Source of the DNA: Cryobacterium psychrotolerans
Lineage (GTDB): Bacteria > Actinomycetota > Actinomycetes > Actinomycetales > Microbacteriaceae
Length of the DNA: 64,000 bases
Direction: 5' to 3'
Assembly: GCF_900101115.1 (NCBI RefSeq)
Contig: NZ_FNFU01000001.1
Location: 62,001-126,000 of the forward strand
Shown piece after piece: positions 1 to 8,431 of this stretch (within the stretch, counting starts at the first letter, position 1; each line of letters starts with the position of its first letter). Made by a program: the position numbers and the translations under genes. The notes beneath the pieces were generated by a model. It searched no databases and had not been told where the DNA came from. It saw only the letters and a list, made by a program, of their open reading frames with translations.

Positions 1-91
1 AGAACGAATCGCGCCCACAACTCCCGCCCATGTCGGTGGTGGGCCGTAGCCTCTACCCAAGACGCTCCACCCTGGCCGAAAGGGGACGGCA

Positions 92-2134
92 ATGACGTAC
101 ACCCGCGTAGAGTCGAGCGCCGCCGTGCAGCAGCTGGCCGCCGGGCTGCAGGACGCCGCCCGCGCCCGTCCCTGGGTCGTGGTGACCTCTCGCTTCGGGT
201 CTCGCACGCCCGACATCCTGCTCGACCAGCTCGCCGAGGACATTGCCGACGTCACAGAGGTATTCCTGCTCGAAACCGGCGCCCTCACCCGCGAGCTGAG
301 CGACCTCCTGCCCGACCGCTTCCAGGTCTACGGCGGCGCCGGGCGTTCCTACCCCGTCGGCGCCGACGCGCTCACCGACATTGGCCGGTCCCGGCTTCGT
401 TTCGCCTACGACAATCCGCAGCGGGCCACCGAACAACTGGTGACGGATGCCCTCGCCCACGCCCACCAGGCCGGCCTCTTTGCGCGCGCCCCGGCATCCG
501 CCCGGCCCGTCACGGGAACGGTGAAGGGGTTCCTGCCCGGGGGATCTCGAGCCCTCGTCGAGCTGGCAGGCGGCGGGATAGCCACCATCTGGCAGGAGCT
601 CACCTACCCGCCCGTTCCCCTCGACTGGACGCTCGAGCGCGGGCAGCGCGTCGACGGCCTGCTCGACCTGGACACCCGCCGCCTGAATGTCGAGGTCAGC
701 ACGCCGAGCGTTGACGCGCTCGCCGAGAGGTTCCCGCACAACAGCATCACCCTCGCGCTGGTGCAGCACGTGAGCAAGGAGCGTGCGGCCCTGGCACTGC
801 ACCCGCACGTTCCGATCCTTATCTCGCGGTCGGACATCTCCCCGAACCCGCTCGACCAGGTCGATACGCTCCTGTCCGAGGGCGACGTGGTGGCGGTGCG
901 CGTCGTCCACCTTCAGAGCGGTTCACTTCACCTGCGGCTGACCGATGTCGACGACGACGAGCCCGTGCTGCCGCCGCTTGCCCTGGTGAGCAACGGCCCG
1001 TGCTGGCTGTGCGAGAACCGCCCGCTGGTGGCGGCGATCGAACCCCTCCCGGACGTGGATCTTGCCGCACCCCCGCTCCCCGTGCTCGGCCGTGCTCCGG
1101 TGGTCGAGTCGTGGCTCGGCGTTGCCCCGGTGGTCGAGCCTGTGCGCACCCGCTCTCCGGGGGTCGAGCCTGTCGAGGCGCGTGCGGCGGGGGCCGAGCC
1201 GGTCGAGACCCCGCGCCTGCCGAACGGCCGCCCGCCCGCGGCCCCCTGCGCAGCCGGGCCTCGACCCGGGCCCGGCGTGATGCGCGTGGTCACTGTGCCT
1301 GTGCCTGCGGCCGTGCCCGTGCCCGCAGTGGTGTCCGCGCCCGCGGCCGGCACCCGCGCCCGCACCCACGGCCGCGTCCGTGCAGCCCGCCGAGACCGCC
1401 GCCGCATCCGCAGCACACCCGGTCGCCACCGGCGTTTCCCTGTTGTCGACGCAGCTTTCCCTGGCCGAGGCACGGGGGCGCATCCAGCGACTCGAGGCGC
1501 AGCTGGCGGATGCGGGGGCGTCGGACTCCCAGCACGCCCAGCTGCTGGAGCTGGTGCGAACGACCCAACTGCAGCATCGGGAAGCGCTGGCCGAACTCGG
1601 AGAACTTCGGCGAATCGAAGCCGAACTACGCAGCGAGCAGCGCACCCAGAAGCGCAACCTGCGGGAATCGCGGCGCACCGTTGCGCCCGCGCCGGTCGCC
1701 GCTGGATTCGAGGATCGCCGCGCGCAGTGGGCGGATGCCGACGGCTGGGTGCGCCACGAGCTCTACCTGGCTGGGTGGACCGAGTCGGCGCGACCGAACG
1801 CGCGACGTGGTCGTTGCCCGACGAGTACGCCTTGGCAAACGGCTTCGCCGATTCGCTCGCGAGCCTCGATGACGGCCAACTGGCGAAGGCGTTCAAGGCG
1901 TGCGTGGACGTGCTCACCGGGCGAGTGGGCAGCGTGAACGGTCGCCAACAGCATGCCCTGCGAGAAGGGACTGGCGGGGCGTCCGCCGCTCGAGTGCGCT
2001 CCGACGGCGCCCGCTGCCTGCGCGTCGCCATCGAACAGCACACCCCGGCAGCCCGGCGCCTGCACTACTGGCTGTTGCCCGGCGGCGGGATCGAATTCGT
2101 CGGCGTTCGGACGCACGATGAGCTGGAGCCGTAA
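92..2134 (+). CDS. S1-like domain protein, apparently double-frameshifted
   Basis: The nominal frame is open for 680 codons, but the protein looks real in only two parts. Residues 1-300 are well behaved and include two stretches that resemble S1/OB folds (about 135-200 and 245-290). The end (from about 565, WSLPDEYALANGF) is also well behaved. The middle of this frame is an Arg/Ala/Gly-rich run typical of out-of-frame translation. In frame +3, positions of roughly 1350-1775 instead give an Ala/Pro linker and a coiled coil (LAEARGRIQRLEAQLADAG). Coding therefore seems to step one frame near 1350 and back near 1772, where one extra C would restore LAWVDRV. These may be sequencing indels or true mutations. 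A strong SD (AAAGGGGA) precedes the ATG. RNA binding is only suggested; the function is unknown. Confidence 0.6.
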   Translation: MTYTRVESSAAVQQLAAGLQDAARARPWVVVTSRFGSRTPDILLDQLAEDIADVTEVFLLETGALTRELSDLLPDRFQVYGGAGRSYPVGADALTDIGRSRLRFAYDNPQRATEQLVTDALAHAHQAGLFARAPASARPVTGTVKGFLPGGSRALVELAGGGIATIWQELTYPPVPLDWTLERGQRVDGLLDLDTRRLNVEVSTPSVDALAERFPHNSITLALVQHVSKERAALALHPHVPILISRSDISPNPLDQVDTLLSEGDVVAVRVVHLQSGSLHLRLTDVDDDEPVLPPLALVSNGPCWLCENRPLVAAIEPLPDVDLAAPPLPVLGRAPVVESWLGVAPVVEPVRTRSPGVEPVEARAAGAEPVETPRLPNGRPPAAPCAAGPRPGPGVMRVVTVPVPAAVPVPAVVSAPAAGTRARTHGRVRAARRDRRRIRSTPGRHRRFPVVDAAFPGRGTGAHPATRGAAGGCGGVGLPARPAAGAGANDPTAASGSAGRTRRTSANRSRTTQRAAHPEAQPAGIAAHRCARAGRRWIRGSPRAVGGCRRLGAPRALPGWVDRVGATERATWSLPDEYALANGFADSLASLDDGQLAKAFKACVDVLTGRVGSVNGRQQHALREGTGGASAARVRSDGARCLRVAIEQHTPAARRLHYWLLPGGGIEFVGVRTHDELEP

Positions 2135-2170
2135 GCCCCCAGAGGTCGGGTCTGGCCCGGGCTTCAGGCC

Positions 2171-2230
2171 AACTGACTTGCGGACAAACAACCTTCCCGT
2201 CGCAAATGAAGGTACTTTTTCCGCAACTCA
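2171..2230. repeat. Palindromic element family A, copy 1
   Basis: This 60-bp element is an imperfect inverted repeat. The arms TTGCGGACAAAC and GTACTTTTTCCGCAA enclose an inner CAACCTTC / GAAGGTAC pair. It lies just after the frameshifted gene, 198 bp before a nearly identical copy. It is low in GC compared with its flanks. The 325-bp gap 2135-2459 holds these two copies and nothing else recognisable. Confidence 0.75.
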
Positions 2231-2368
2231 ACCCTCGGGACGGCCCGGAGGTCGGCCCGCCACGGAGGTCAAGTCGGCCCGCCGCCACGGAGGTCGAGTC
2301 TGCCCCGAGGTCGGGCCTGTCGAGCGCCCCGCACGCCCGCCCCGCACGCCCGCCCCGGGGTCCAGCCC

Positions 2369-2428
2369 AACTGACTTGCGGACAAACAACCTTCCCCGCG
2401 CAAATGAAGGTACTTTTTCCGCAACTCA
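2369..2428. repeat. Palindromic element family A, copy 2
   Basis: Second 60-bp copy of the same palindrome, in the same orientation as copy 1 and differing at only a few bases near the centre. The element lies between convergent genes, so it could also act as a transcription stop. Related copies occur at 37452 and 37618. Confidence 0.75.
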
Positions 2429-2459
2429 ACTCTCGGGACGACCCTCGGGACCTCAGGAG

Positions 2460-3212
2460 TCAGCCCCGAAGGACCACGATCAGGTCGGCACCCTGCCGGG
2501 TCGACTCGATGAGGTCCGCGTTGCTCTGGTCGCTGCCGCGAGCGAAGGCCGCAGCATCCGCCTCGCCGCGTCCGAACTCCACGTGCCGCCCGATCAGGCG
2601 CGGGAGCCGCACTGCTGCCGACACCTCGAGGTACCAGACCGAGTCGAGCTCCCCGCGGATCGCGCGCCACGCGGGGGCATCCGCCAGCAGGTAGTTGCCC
2701 TCGGTGATGACCACGGGGATGCTGCGGGGGATCGCGATGGATGCCGCGATCGGCTCCTCCAGGCCGCGGCGGAACGACGGGGCGTAGACCACGTCCTCGT
2801 CGCGGGCGCGAAGCCGGCGCAGCAGCGACAGGTACGAGCCCGGGTCGAAGGTGTCGATGGCGCCGCGGCGCTCGGCCAGCGGTGTGCCCCGGATGAGGTC
2901 GGTCGCGAGATGGAAGCCATCCATCGGCGCGACGATGGCCGTGTCGGGCCCGAGGATCCGGGCCAGCTCGGCGGCGAGGGTGGATTTGCCCGCCCCCGGC
3001 GGACCGCAGAGGCCCAGCAGGATGCGCCCGCCCGGCTCCCCGCCCTGCCGCTCGACCGGCTCCCCGCCCTGCCGCTCGCCCGGCTCACGCAGCCTCTCAC
3101 GCGGCCGCTCGCCCAGTCGCTCACGCAGTCGCTCGGCCAGTCCCGCCGCGGCTGTCTCGATCGTGTCGGGGAGCGCTCGGCGCCACGGTGTGTCCAGGGA
3201 GCCCTCACCCAA
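2460..3212 (-). CDS. Nucleoside/nucleotide kinase family protein (P-loop, PRK/uridine-kinase-like)
   Basis: A P-loop (GPPGAGKST) near residue 78 is followed by MDGFHL, typical of the uridine kinase/phosphoribulokinase/pantothenate kinase fold (YggC/FrcK-like subfamily), and by ITEGNYLL in the middle. At 250 residues it is longer than usual because of a charged Arg/Glu N-terminal extension containing GERxREx repeats. The TTG start overlaps the stop of the upstream membrane-protein gene by 8 bp, so translation is probably coupled. It is the last gene of a three-gene minus-strand operon. The substrate cannot be told from sequence; a sugar or nucleoside is likely. Confidence 0.75.
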   Translation of the reverse strand: MGEGSLDTPWRRALPDTIETAAAGLAERLRERLGERPRERLREPGERQGGEPVERQGGEPGGRILLGLCGPPGAGKSTLAAELARILGPDTAIVAPMDGFHLATDLIRGTPLAERRGAIDTFDPGSYLSLLRRLRARDEDVVYAPSFRRGLEEPIAASIAIPRSIPVVITEGNYLLADAPAWRAIRGELDSVWYLEVSAAVRLPRLIGRHVEFGRGEADAAAFARGSDQSNADLIESTRQGADLIVVLRG

Positions 3213-3813
3213 GAGGGGAGCTCGTGGCTCGCGGCCTCGCCGTCGCAGACTGGCCCTCCATGAGCGGCCTGCTCAACCCTGCGAGCAGGGCGCCGATACC
3301 GCCCCAGGCCAGGTCCCCGATCGAATCGACGTAGCCAACGAAGATCTCCTCGTCGATGTAGGTGTGCCCGAACCACTCGAAGATCTCCCAGAGCACTCCG
3401 AGAGACAGCCCCAGGGCGAAGGTCATCACGGCGGTCGACGCCATCGGCCTCAGGAGCGTCGCGGCGTCGGCCAGGAGTCCGAGCCGTACGAGCCCGATGT
3501 AGACCAGTGCGGCGCAGAGTCCGTTGGTGAGGAAGTGCATCGGAAGATCCCACCAGCGCGTCGAGATGTAGATGTCCAGCACGCTGCTCCACACGGAGGC
3601 CAGGACCACGATGCCGAACGCGATGTCGAAGCCCGGCCGAACGCCCAGCAGCCGGGGAAGGAACATCCCGACCGTCACGAACGCGAGGCTGAACCCCGCC
3701 GCCGGGCCCCAGCCGACGCCTGCGACCACGATGCCGATCGCAGCCAGCATCCGCAGCGCGTCGGCGACCGTCTCGGCGGCTCCCGTCGGAGCCGGCAGGT
3801 ATGTCCGGATCAT
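3205..3813 (-). CDS. Integral membrane protein, DUF2238/YjdF-like
   Basis: 202 residues with about five hydrophobic segments. The signature LWEIFEWFG followed by an acidic, Asp-containing stretch (YVDSIGDLAWGG) is what one sees in the DUF2238/YjdF family of inner-membrane proteins, whose function is not known. It overlaps the upstream exonuclease-type gene by 4 bp (ATGA) and the downstream kinase gene by 8 bp, so the three genes form one operon. Confidence 0.65.
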   Translation of the reverse strand: MIRTYLPAPTGAAETVADALRMLAAIGIVVAGVGWGPAAGFSLAFVTVGMFLPRLLGVRPGFDIAFGIVVLASVWSSVLDIYISTRWWDLPMHFLTNGLCAALVYIGLVRLGLLADAATLLRPMASTAVMTFALGLSLGVLWEIFEWFGHTYIDEEIFVGYVDSIGDLAWGGIGALLAGLSRPLMEGQSATARPRATSSPLG

Positions 3814-4688
3814 GGCAGCACTCTAGCCGAGTCGGACGCCCCGGCCGAACGGTCTCCGTAGCGCAGCACCGCCTGCACGGGTTCGTGGTCGGATGCCGCG
3901 CTGCCGTCGAATCGCGCGGCGTTGATGCCCGTGCTCATCACGTCTACGCCGTTCCCCACCAGGATGAGGTCGATGCGTTTGCCGCCCGGGCGGCGGCGTC
4001 GGTAGTTCGAGAAGGTGCCCCACTGCGGCGTCACCCGCTCGGCCGCCTCCTCCCAGGTGTCCCTGAGCGGCCCGTCTGCCGTCAGCCGGCGGTAGACGGC
4101 CGAGTCCGCGTCGGCGTTGAAGTCGCCGATCACCACGATCGCGGCGTCCGGCTCTGCGGAGCGAGCGGCCAGCACGAGGTCCAGGATGAAGTTCGCCGAT
4201 TCGAGCCTCGACCGCCACGAGAGGTGATCGAAATGGGTGTTGAAGGCGAGGAGCCGTGCTCCGGTCGCGGTATCCGTGAAGTCCGCTGACACGACGATGC
4301 GCGGCGTCAGATTGCCCCACGATCTGGACCCGGGCTTCTCCGGCGTCGCGGACAGGGCCCGTTGCTGCCAGGCGGTCAGCTCCAGCCGCCGCGAGTCGTA
4401 GAACACAGCACACCGCTCGTCCCGTCCGGAGGCGTAGCGGCCGTGGCCTACCCACTGGTAGTGTGGTCCGAGGGCGTCGGAAACGAAGTCGACCTGGTCG
4501 GCCAACCCCTCCTGCACGCCGAGAAGCGTCGGCTGCTCGGCGGCGAGGATGCGTCGAACGAGCGGCTTCCGCGTGGCCCAGCGATCGGGACTCCCCGGCA
4601 GGAGATTGCGGGAACGCCGACGGATGTTGTACGTCATCACGTGCAGGTCGGGCTCGGTCACCGGACCGATCAGCGCGGCATCCGTCAT
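3810..4688 (-). CDS. Endonuclease/exonuclease/phosphatase family protein
   Basis: 292 residues with the family motifs in order: MTYNIR near residue 18, QEG near 60, FNTHFDH in the middle, GDFNAD, the R-IDLILV segment, and SDHEPV at the end. These supply the metal ligands and catalytic His/Asp of the EEP fold. There is no signal peptide, so it is probably cytosolic. It is the first gene of the operon with the DUF2238-like protein and the kinase. Substrate could be a phosphodiester in DNA, a sugar phosphate or a lipid; sequence alone does not decide. Confidence 0.85.
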   Translation of the reverse strand: MTDAALIGPVTEPDLHVMTYNIRRRSRNLLPGSPDRWATRKPLVRRILAAEQPTLLGVQEGLADQVDFVSDALGPHYQWVGHGRYASGRDERCAVFYDSRRLELTAWQQRALSATPEKPGSRSWGNLTPRIVVSADFTDTATGARLLAFNTHFDHLSWRSRLESANFILDLVLAARSAEPDAAIVVIGDFNADADSAVYRRLTADGPLRDTWEEAAERVTPQWGTFSNYRRRRPGGKRIDLILVGNGVDVMSTGINAARFDGSAASDHEPVQAVLRYGDRSAGASDSARVLP

Positions 4689-4760
4689 GCGCCCAGAGTA
4701 CGCTCGCGGCGCGGGATGCGTCGGGATGACGCCGGCTCCTGCGTGTTCACGTCACGAGCC

Positions 4761-5633
4761 TCAGGATGCCCGGGCCATCGCGATCATGCTCTCGAAGTCG
4801 AGCCCCGCCTTCGTGCCGCCGTCGCAGAGGATGTCCACTCCGGTCAGGTAGCCGGGCTTGTCGCTTGCGCAGAACGCGAGTACTTCGGCGACCTCCTCCG
4901 GCTTGCCGAACCGCTTCAGAGCGGCGTACTCGACGAGCTTTCCCGAGGCCTTCGCCTCCTCGAGGCGGCCCATCGCGGTGTCGAAGCTACCGGGTGAGAC
5001 GGACACGATGCGGGCTCCCTTCGCACCGAACGCCGCAGCCATCTCCTGGCTGTACCAGATGACGAAGCCCTTGCTCACGGAGTACGCCGAGCCCGAGTGC
5101 ATCGACTTCGGCGCGAGCTTCGCTGCCGAGGTCAGCTTCCGGACGAATCGCGGCAGATCGGTCAGAGCGAGCCGGAAGGAGCGCGTGGGTGTGAGCAACT
5201 TCGGCGTCATGTGGCCGGCGATCGACGCGACGTTCACCAGGGCGAAGCCCTCGCCGGCGATCGCGAGGGCCGCTTGAGTGACATTCACGGTCCCGAGCGC
5301 GTTGATCCGGATGATCTGCTCCGCGGTGCCCATCTGCGGGCTGACGCCCGCGGAGTGCACCACGGCGCGCACCGTGCCGGTGCCCGTGCCCGTGCCGGTG
5401 CCCGTGCCGGACCTTGTCGCTGTCGCGAACAGCGCGTCCACAGATGCCCGGTCGGTGATGTCGCAGACGACGCCCTCGGCCTCGATGCCGAGCCCGGTCA
5501 GCTCTGCGACGGCGGCGTCGAGCCGCTCCCGGTTCACGTCCGCGATGACCACGCGATGGTCGCGCCCCATGATCTTCGCTGTCGCCAGGCCCATGCCACC
5601 CGCGCCGCCCGTGATAATCACCGTCTGCGTCAT
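4761..5633 (-). CDS. SDR family NAD(P)-dependent oxidoreductase
   Basis: The Rossmann motif TGGAGGMG lies near the N-terminus, then DVNRERLD, an HSAGVS segment replacing NNAG, and the catalytic Ser/Tyr-x3-Lys (YSVSK). The start at 5633 is chosen because a strong SD (AGGAGG) precedes it; an upstream in-frame ATG has none. A hexanucleotide repeat near 5375-5411 encodes a run of Gly-Thr dipeptides between beta-strand 3 and the Rossmann core, unusual for an SDR. Substrate unknown. Confidence 0.85.
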   Translation of the reverse strand: MTQTVIITGGAGGMGLATAKIMGRDHRVVIADVNRERLDAAVAELTGLGIEAEGVVCDITDRASVDALFATATRSGTGTGTGTGTGTVRAVVHSAGVSPQMGTAEQIIRINALGTVNVTQAALAIAGEGFALVNVASIAGHMTPKLLTPTRSFRLALTDLPRFVRKLTSAAKLAPKSMHSGSAYSVSKGFVIWYSQEMAAAFGAKGARIVSVSPGSFDTAMGRLEEAKASGKLVEYAALKRFGKPEEVAEVLAFCASDKPGYLTGVDILCDGGTKAGLDFESMIAMARAS

Positions 5634-5775
5634 CGATCCTCCTTGATCGTCGGGCGTGGGTCCCCGCGCTCCTGCCGGTCGCATTCAATCACGCCGCGGC
5701 GAGCCCGGGCCAGTTCCGCCCATTTGCTAACGAGGCTACTATCCGCTGCAGCACCATCGATGGAAGGAATCGGCG

Positions 5776-6156
5776 ATGAGCGCACGAAAAGTAACGCTGG
5801 CGGGCTGGGTCGCTCTGGTCCTCGGCCTCCTGTTCGTGTTGCTCCAGTCGTATGGCTGGTGGAATGAAGTTCAAGCCCGCGGAGACCAGGGGGATTGGCT
5901 TGAGCAATGGGCGATCACGACGCACGTTCTCCCCACCCTGCTGCTGGTCGCCTCCGTCGCGCTGGGCTGGCGCTGGCCGCTGGTCGGAGCCATCGGGTTC
6001 CTCGCGTATTCAGTCGTGATGGTCTTCAGCTACTACCCCGAGTGGGCATACGCCCCGTTGGTGACCGGACCCACGGTCGTCATCGGCGTGCTGTTCCTGA
6101 TCGACTCCTGGCTGCGGCGACGCAGCGTCACCGCCGCACCTCGCCCCAGCACTTAG
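5776..6156 (+). CDS. Small four-helix membrane protein
   Basis: 126 residues with four hydrophobic segments (about 8-26, 48-62, 68-88, 95-113) and a basic C-terminal tail. A purine-rich SD (GGAAGGAA) sits upstream of the ATG. No recognised catalytic motif. It is transcribed away from the SDR gene across a short intergenic space. Likely an inner-membrane protein of unknown function common in actinobacteria. Confidence 0.7.
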   Translation: MSARKVTLAGWVALVLGLLFVLLQSYGWWNEVQARGDQGDWLEQWAITTHVLPTLLLVASVALGWRWPLVGAIGFLAYSVVMVFSYYPEWAYAPLVTGPTVVIGVLFLIDSWLRRRSVTAAPRPST

Positions 6157-6164
6157 TCCGGCTG

Positions 6165-6262
6165 GCGCGTAGCCCGATTGGCCCAGGCGAAGATCGAGGG
6201 CCACCAGAAGCCTGCACCACTGGCCGCTGCCGGGCGGCGGGATCGAACTCTGCTGCGTGACG
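6165..6262. pseudogene. Remnants resembling ends of the DUF222-HNH gene and of the first gene
   Basis: Bases 6171-6201 closely match the 3' end of the DUF222-HNH gene at 6786-6815, including GAAGATCGAGGGC. Directly after, 6207-6250 closely match the 3' end of the gene at 92-2134 (compare 2060-2100; both encode LH-W-LPGGGIE). Neither fragment is part of an intact gene. They look like scars of a past recombination that joined two unrelated C-termini. Confidence 0.45.
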
Positions 6263-6298
6263 CATGACGCATGACGACATGGCGCCGTAGGGTTCCTA

Positions 6299-6565
6299 CT
6301 ATCCCATCCAGCTGCCGATGCCGGTCCAGTGACGTTCAACGTAGCGGCCGCGCATTCCCTTCTGCACGGCAAGCTGCAGTGCAGTCTGCATGAGCGCCTC
6401 ACCACCCTCGGCGTGGAGTTCCTCACCGATTGCCGTCAGTCGATCGTCCGTCCGGCTCCACTCCGGGTCGCTCATGCCCTTGCCCTCTTCCGAGAGGGCG
6501 TTGAGCTTCCCGTCGAGGGCCATGATCTCATCAGCCAGGGTGCCCAGGTCGCTGATCGGTGCCAT
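6299..6565 (-). CDS. Hypothetical small helical protein
   Basis: 88 residues, largely helical and charged (SDLGTLADEIMALDGKLNA), ending in HWTGIGSWMG. The start at 6565 is chosen for its SD (AGAGGAGA); the open frame extends 12 codons further upstream without support. No family recognised, no membrane segment. Confidence 0.6.
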   Translation of the reverse strand: MAPISDLGTLADEIMALDGKLNALSEEGKGMSDPEWSRTDDRLTAIGEELHAEGGEALMQTALQLAVQKGMRGRYVERHWTGIGSWMG

Positions 6566-6781
6566 CAGTATCTCCTCTGTTCGAATTCGCGCTGCCATCA
6601 TGCGGCGGTCTGGATCGGGCGGCCAGACCGTGGACAGGCACGATGGCCAGGTGTATGCGAGAACAAGGGGTGGCCTCGCCGGCTACCCGAGTGCCGGCTA
6701 CCCGAGTGCCGCCTACCCCAGGCCGCAAGCCAGGCCACAAGCCAGTGCCGCAAGCCAGTGCCGCAACCCGGCGCCCCGTCC

Positions 6782-8287
6782 TCAGTCCGATTGGCCCATA
6801 CGAAGATCGAGGGCATCCGCGATACGTGTGCGGGAGGTGGTGACGTAGCGCCATTTGCCGCCGCCGGGGTCGAGCCAGGGGGGTGCCTTGAGCTGGGGAA
6901 CGCCTCGGAGCATGCGGATCTTCCAGCCGGAGGTCTCGATCGTTCGATGGTGGAACCAGCAGAGAAGCACCCCGTTATCGGTGTGGGTATCGCCGCCGAA
7001 GGCGTCCGGGATGACGTGGTGGATCTCGCTCCAGCTGGCCGGGATCTGACAGCCGGGGATGATGCAGCCGCCGTCCCGGGCGGAGATCGCCCGGCGTTGC
7101 TCCCGATTGAAGCAACGGTCGGGCACGCCGAGGGAGCAGATCGCGTTTTCGTCGCCGAAGACGACGGGCTGGATGCCGCCGGTGCAGACCTTCTGCTTCA
7201 CGGCCCGCATTGAGAGCGGCGTCTCGATGCCGTCGATCCAGCCCACTCCCTGCTCCTGAAGAAGGTCTTTCTGCCGGACGGTGACGAGAACGGTCGGGGC
7301 GGCGCCTCCGATGGTGGGGGCCTCGGCGCTGCGCGCCGCGACGTCGAGGATGACAGCGAGCACGTCGTGCCGCCGCTGGTCGAAGGTGCGATCGTCGCGC
7401 TCAAGCACCGACCGTTCCAGCACCGACCGTTCAAGCACCGACCGTTCGAGTTCTTCCTGCGCCTGCTCCGGGGTGAGGAACGCGACCGGGGCGGACTTGG
7501 GCGAGAGATACGCGTCGAAGAGGCGCTGCAGCTGCCCGCCGATCTCGGGCAGCAACCGCCCCGAGACCGGGATCGTTCCGCCCCGTTCGCGCCCGAGCCG
7601 GAGCCCGCGTTCCTGGAAGGCACGCTCATCGTCGGGGCGGGCGCCGTCGGGATCGAGCACCGACTTCCACACCGAGGCCTGCAACCGGATCTCATCGGCC
7701 GTGGCCGGCACGCAGGTGTCCATGCTCTGGCCGGTCGCCGCGGCGACGAGTTCGGTTTCGGCCAGCTGGACGTTTTCGAGGTTTGCGCGGTTCAGTGTCG
7801 GAGTGAGGGAGCCGAGGATGGCTTCGGCCGCGTCGAGGCCGAGCGCCCCGGTGGCCAGGCCCGCCGCGGTCGCCGGGAACTTCGGCGGCAGAGCCTCGCC
7901 GATGATGGAGTAGTCGGTGCGCACCTGCGACCCGAGCCGCATCCGCCGGTTCGCAGTCGACCCGGACACCAGGGTCATCCGCTGCACCAGCTCCGACGGG
8001 GTGCGGCAGCCCTTCTTCGCCGAGAGCCGCCCGGTGCCGAGCTCGAATCGGGACCGGTCGGCGATCTCCGCGGCCGCCGCCACCCGCAGTGCATCGACCC
8101 GACGGCCCGCCGCCTCGATCGCCGCGGTCACCATCAGCAGCCCGTCGTCGCCGAAGCCCCGCACGTCCGAACAGCGCAGCGCCTCACCGATCTGCGCGGT
8201 GGCCACGGCCAGCGACGCGAGCGCATCCGCACCGTCGGCGGCGGCCGATCCGGCGGCTGACTCAGGGGCTTCGGTGGGGGTGTCCAT
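6782..8287 (-). CDS. DUF222 domain HNH endonuclease family protein
   Basis: 501 residues. The N-terminal two thirds is the helical DUF222 region; the C-terminal part carries an HNH nuclease motif (RRAISARDGGCIIPGC, then EIHHVIPDAFGGDT and NGVLLCWFHH). This two-part family is abundant in actinobacteria, is often multicopy, and has no settled role. A 15-bp unit near 7400-7445 is repeated three times and encodes LERSV x3. A GGAG sits upstream of the ATG at 8287. A fragment of its 3' end recurs at 6171-6201. Confidence 0.88.
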   Translation of the reverse strand: MDTPTEAPESAAGSAAADGADALASLAVATAQIGEALRCSDVRGFGDDGLLMVTAAIEAAGRRVDALRVAAAAEIADRSRFELGTGRLSAKKGCRTPSELVQRMTLVSGSTANRRMRLGSQVRTDYSIIGEALPPKFPATAAGLATGALGLDAAEAILGSLTPTLNRANLENVQLAETELVAAATGQSMDTCVPATADEIRLQASVWKSVLDPDGARPDDERAFQERGLRLGRERGGTIPVSGRLLPEIGGQLQRLFDAYLSPKSAPVAFLTPEQAQEELERSVLERSVLERSVLERDDRTFDQRRHDVLAVILDVAARSAEAPTIGGAAPTVLVTVRQKDLLQEQGVGWIDGIETPLSMRAVKQKVCTGGIQPVVFGDENAICSLGVPDRCFNREQRRAISARDGGCIIPGCQIPASWSEIHHVIPDAFGGDTHTDNGVLLCWFHHRTIETSGWKIRMLRGVPQLKAPPWLDPGGGKWRYVTTSRTRIADALDLRMGQSD

Positions 8288-8431
8288 ACGTTAAGTCTCC
8301 GCCGAACCACCGACATTCCTACCGACAAAGCACCGGTCAGCCGCATTTTCTGTGGATAACTCCGGCGGGTTGGCGCCTGTGGAGGAAGGGCAGCCGCGGA
8401 CTCCGGCACCAGTCCGCTCCGACACCACCCC

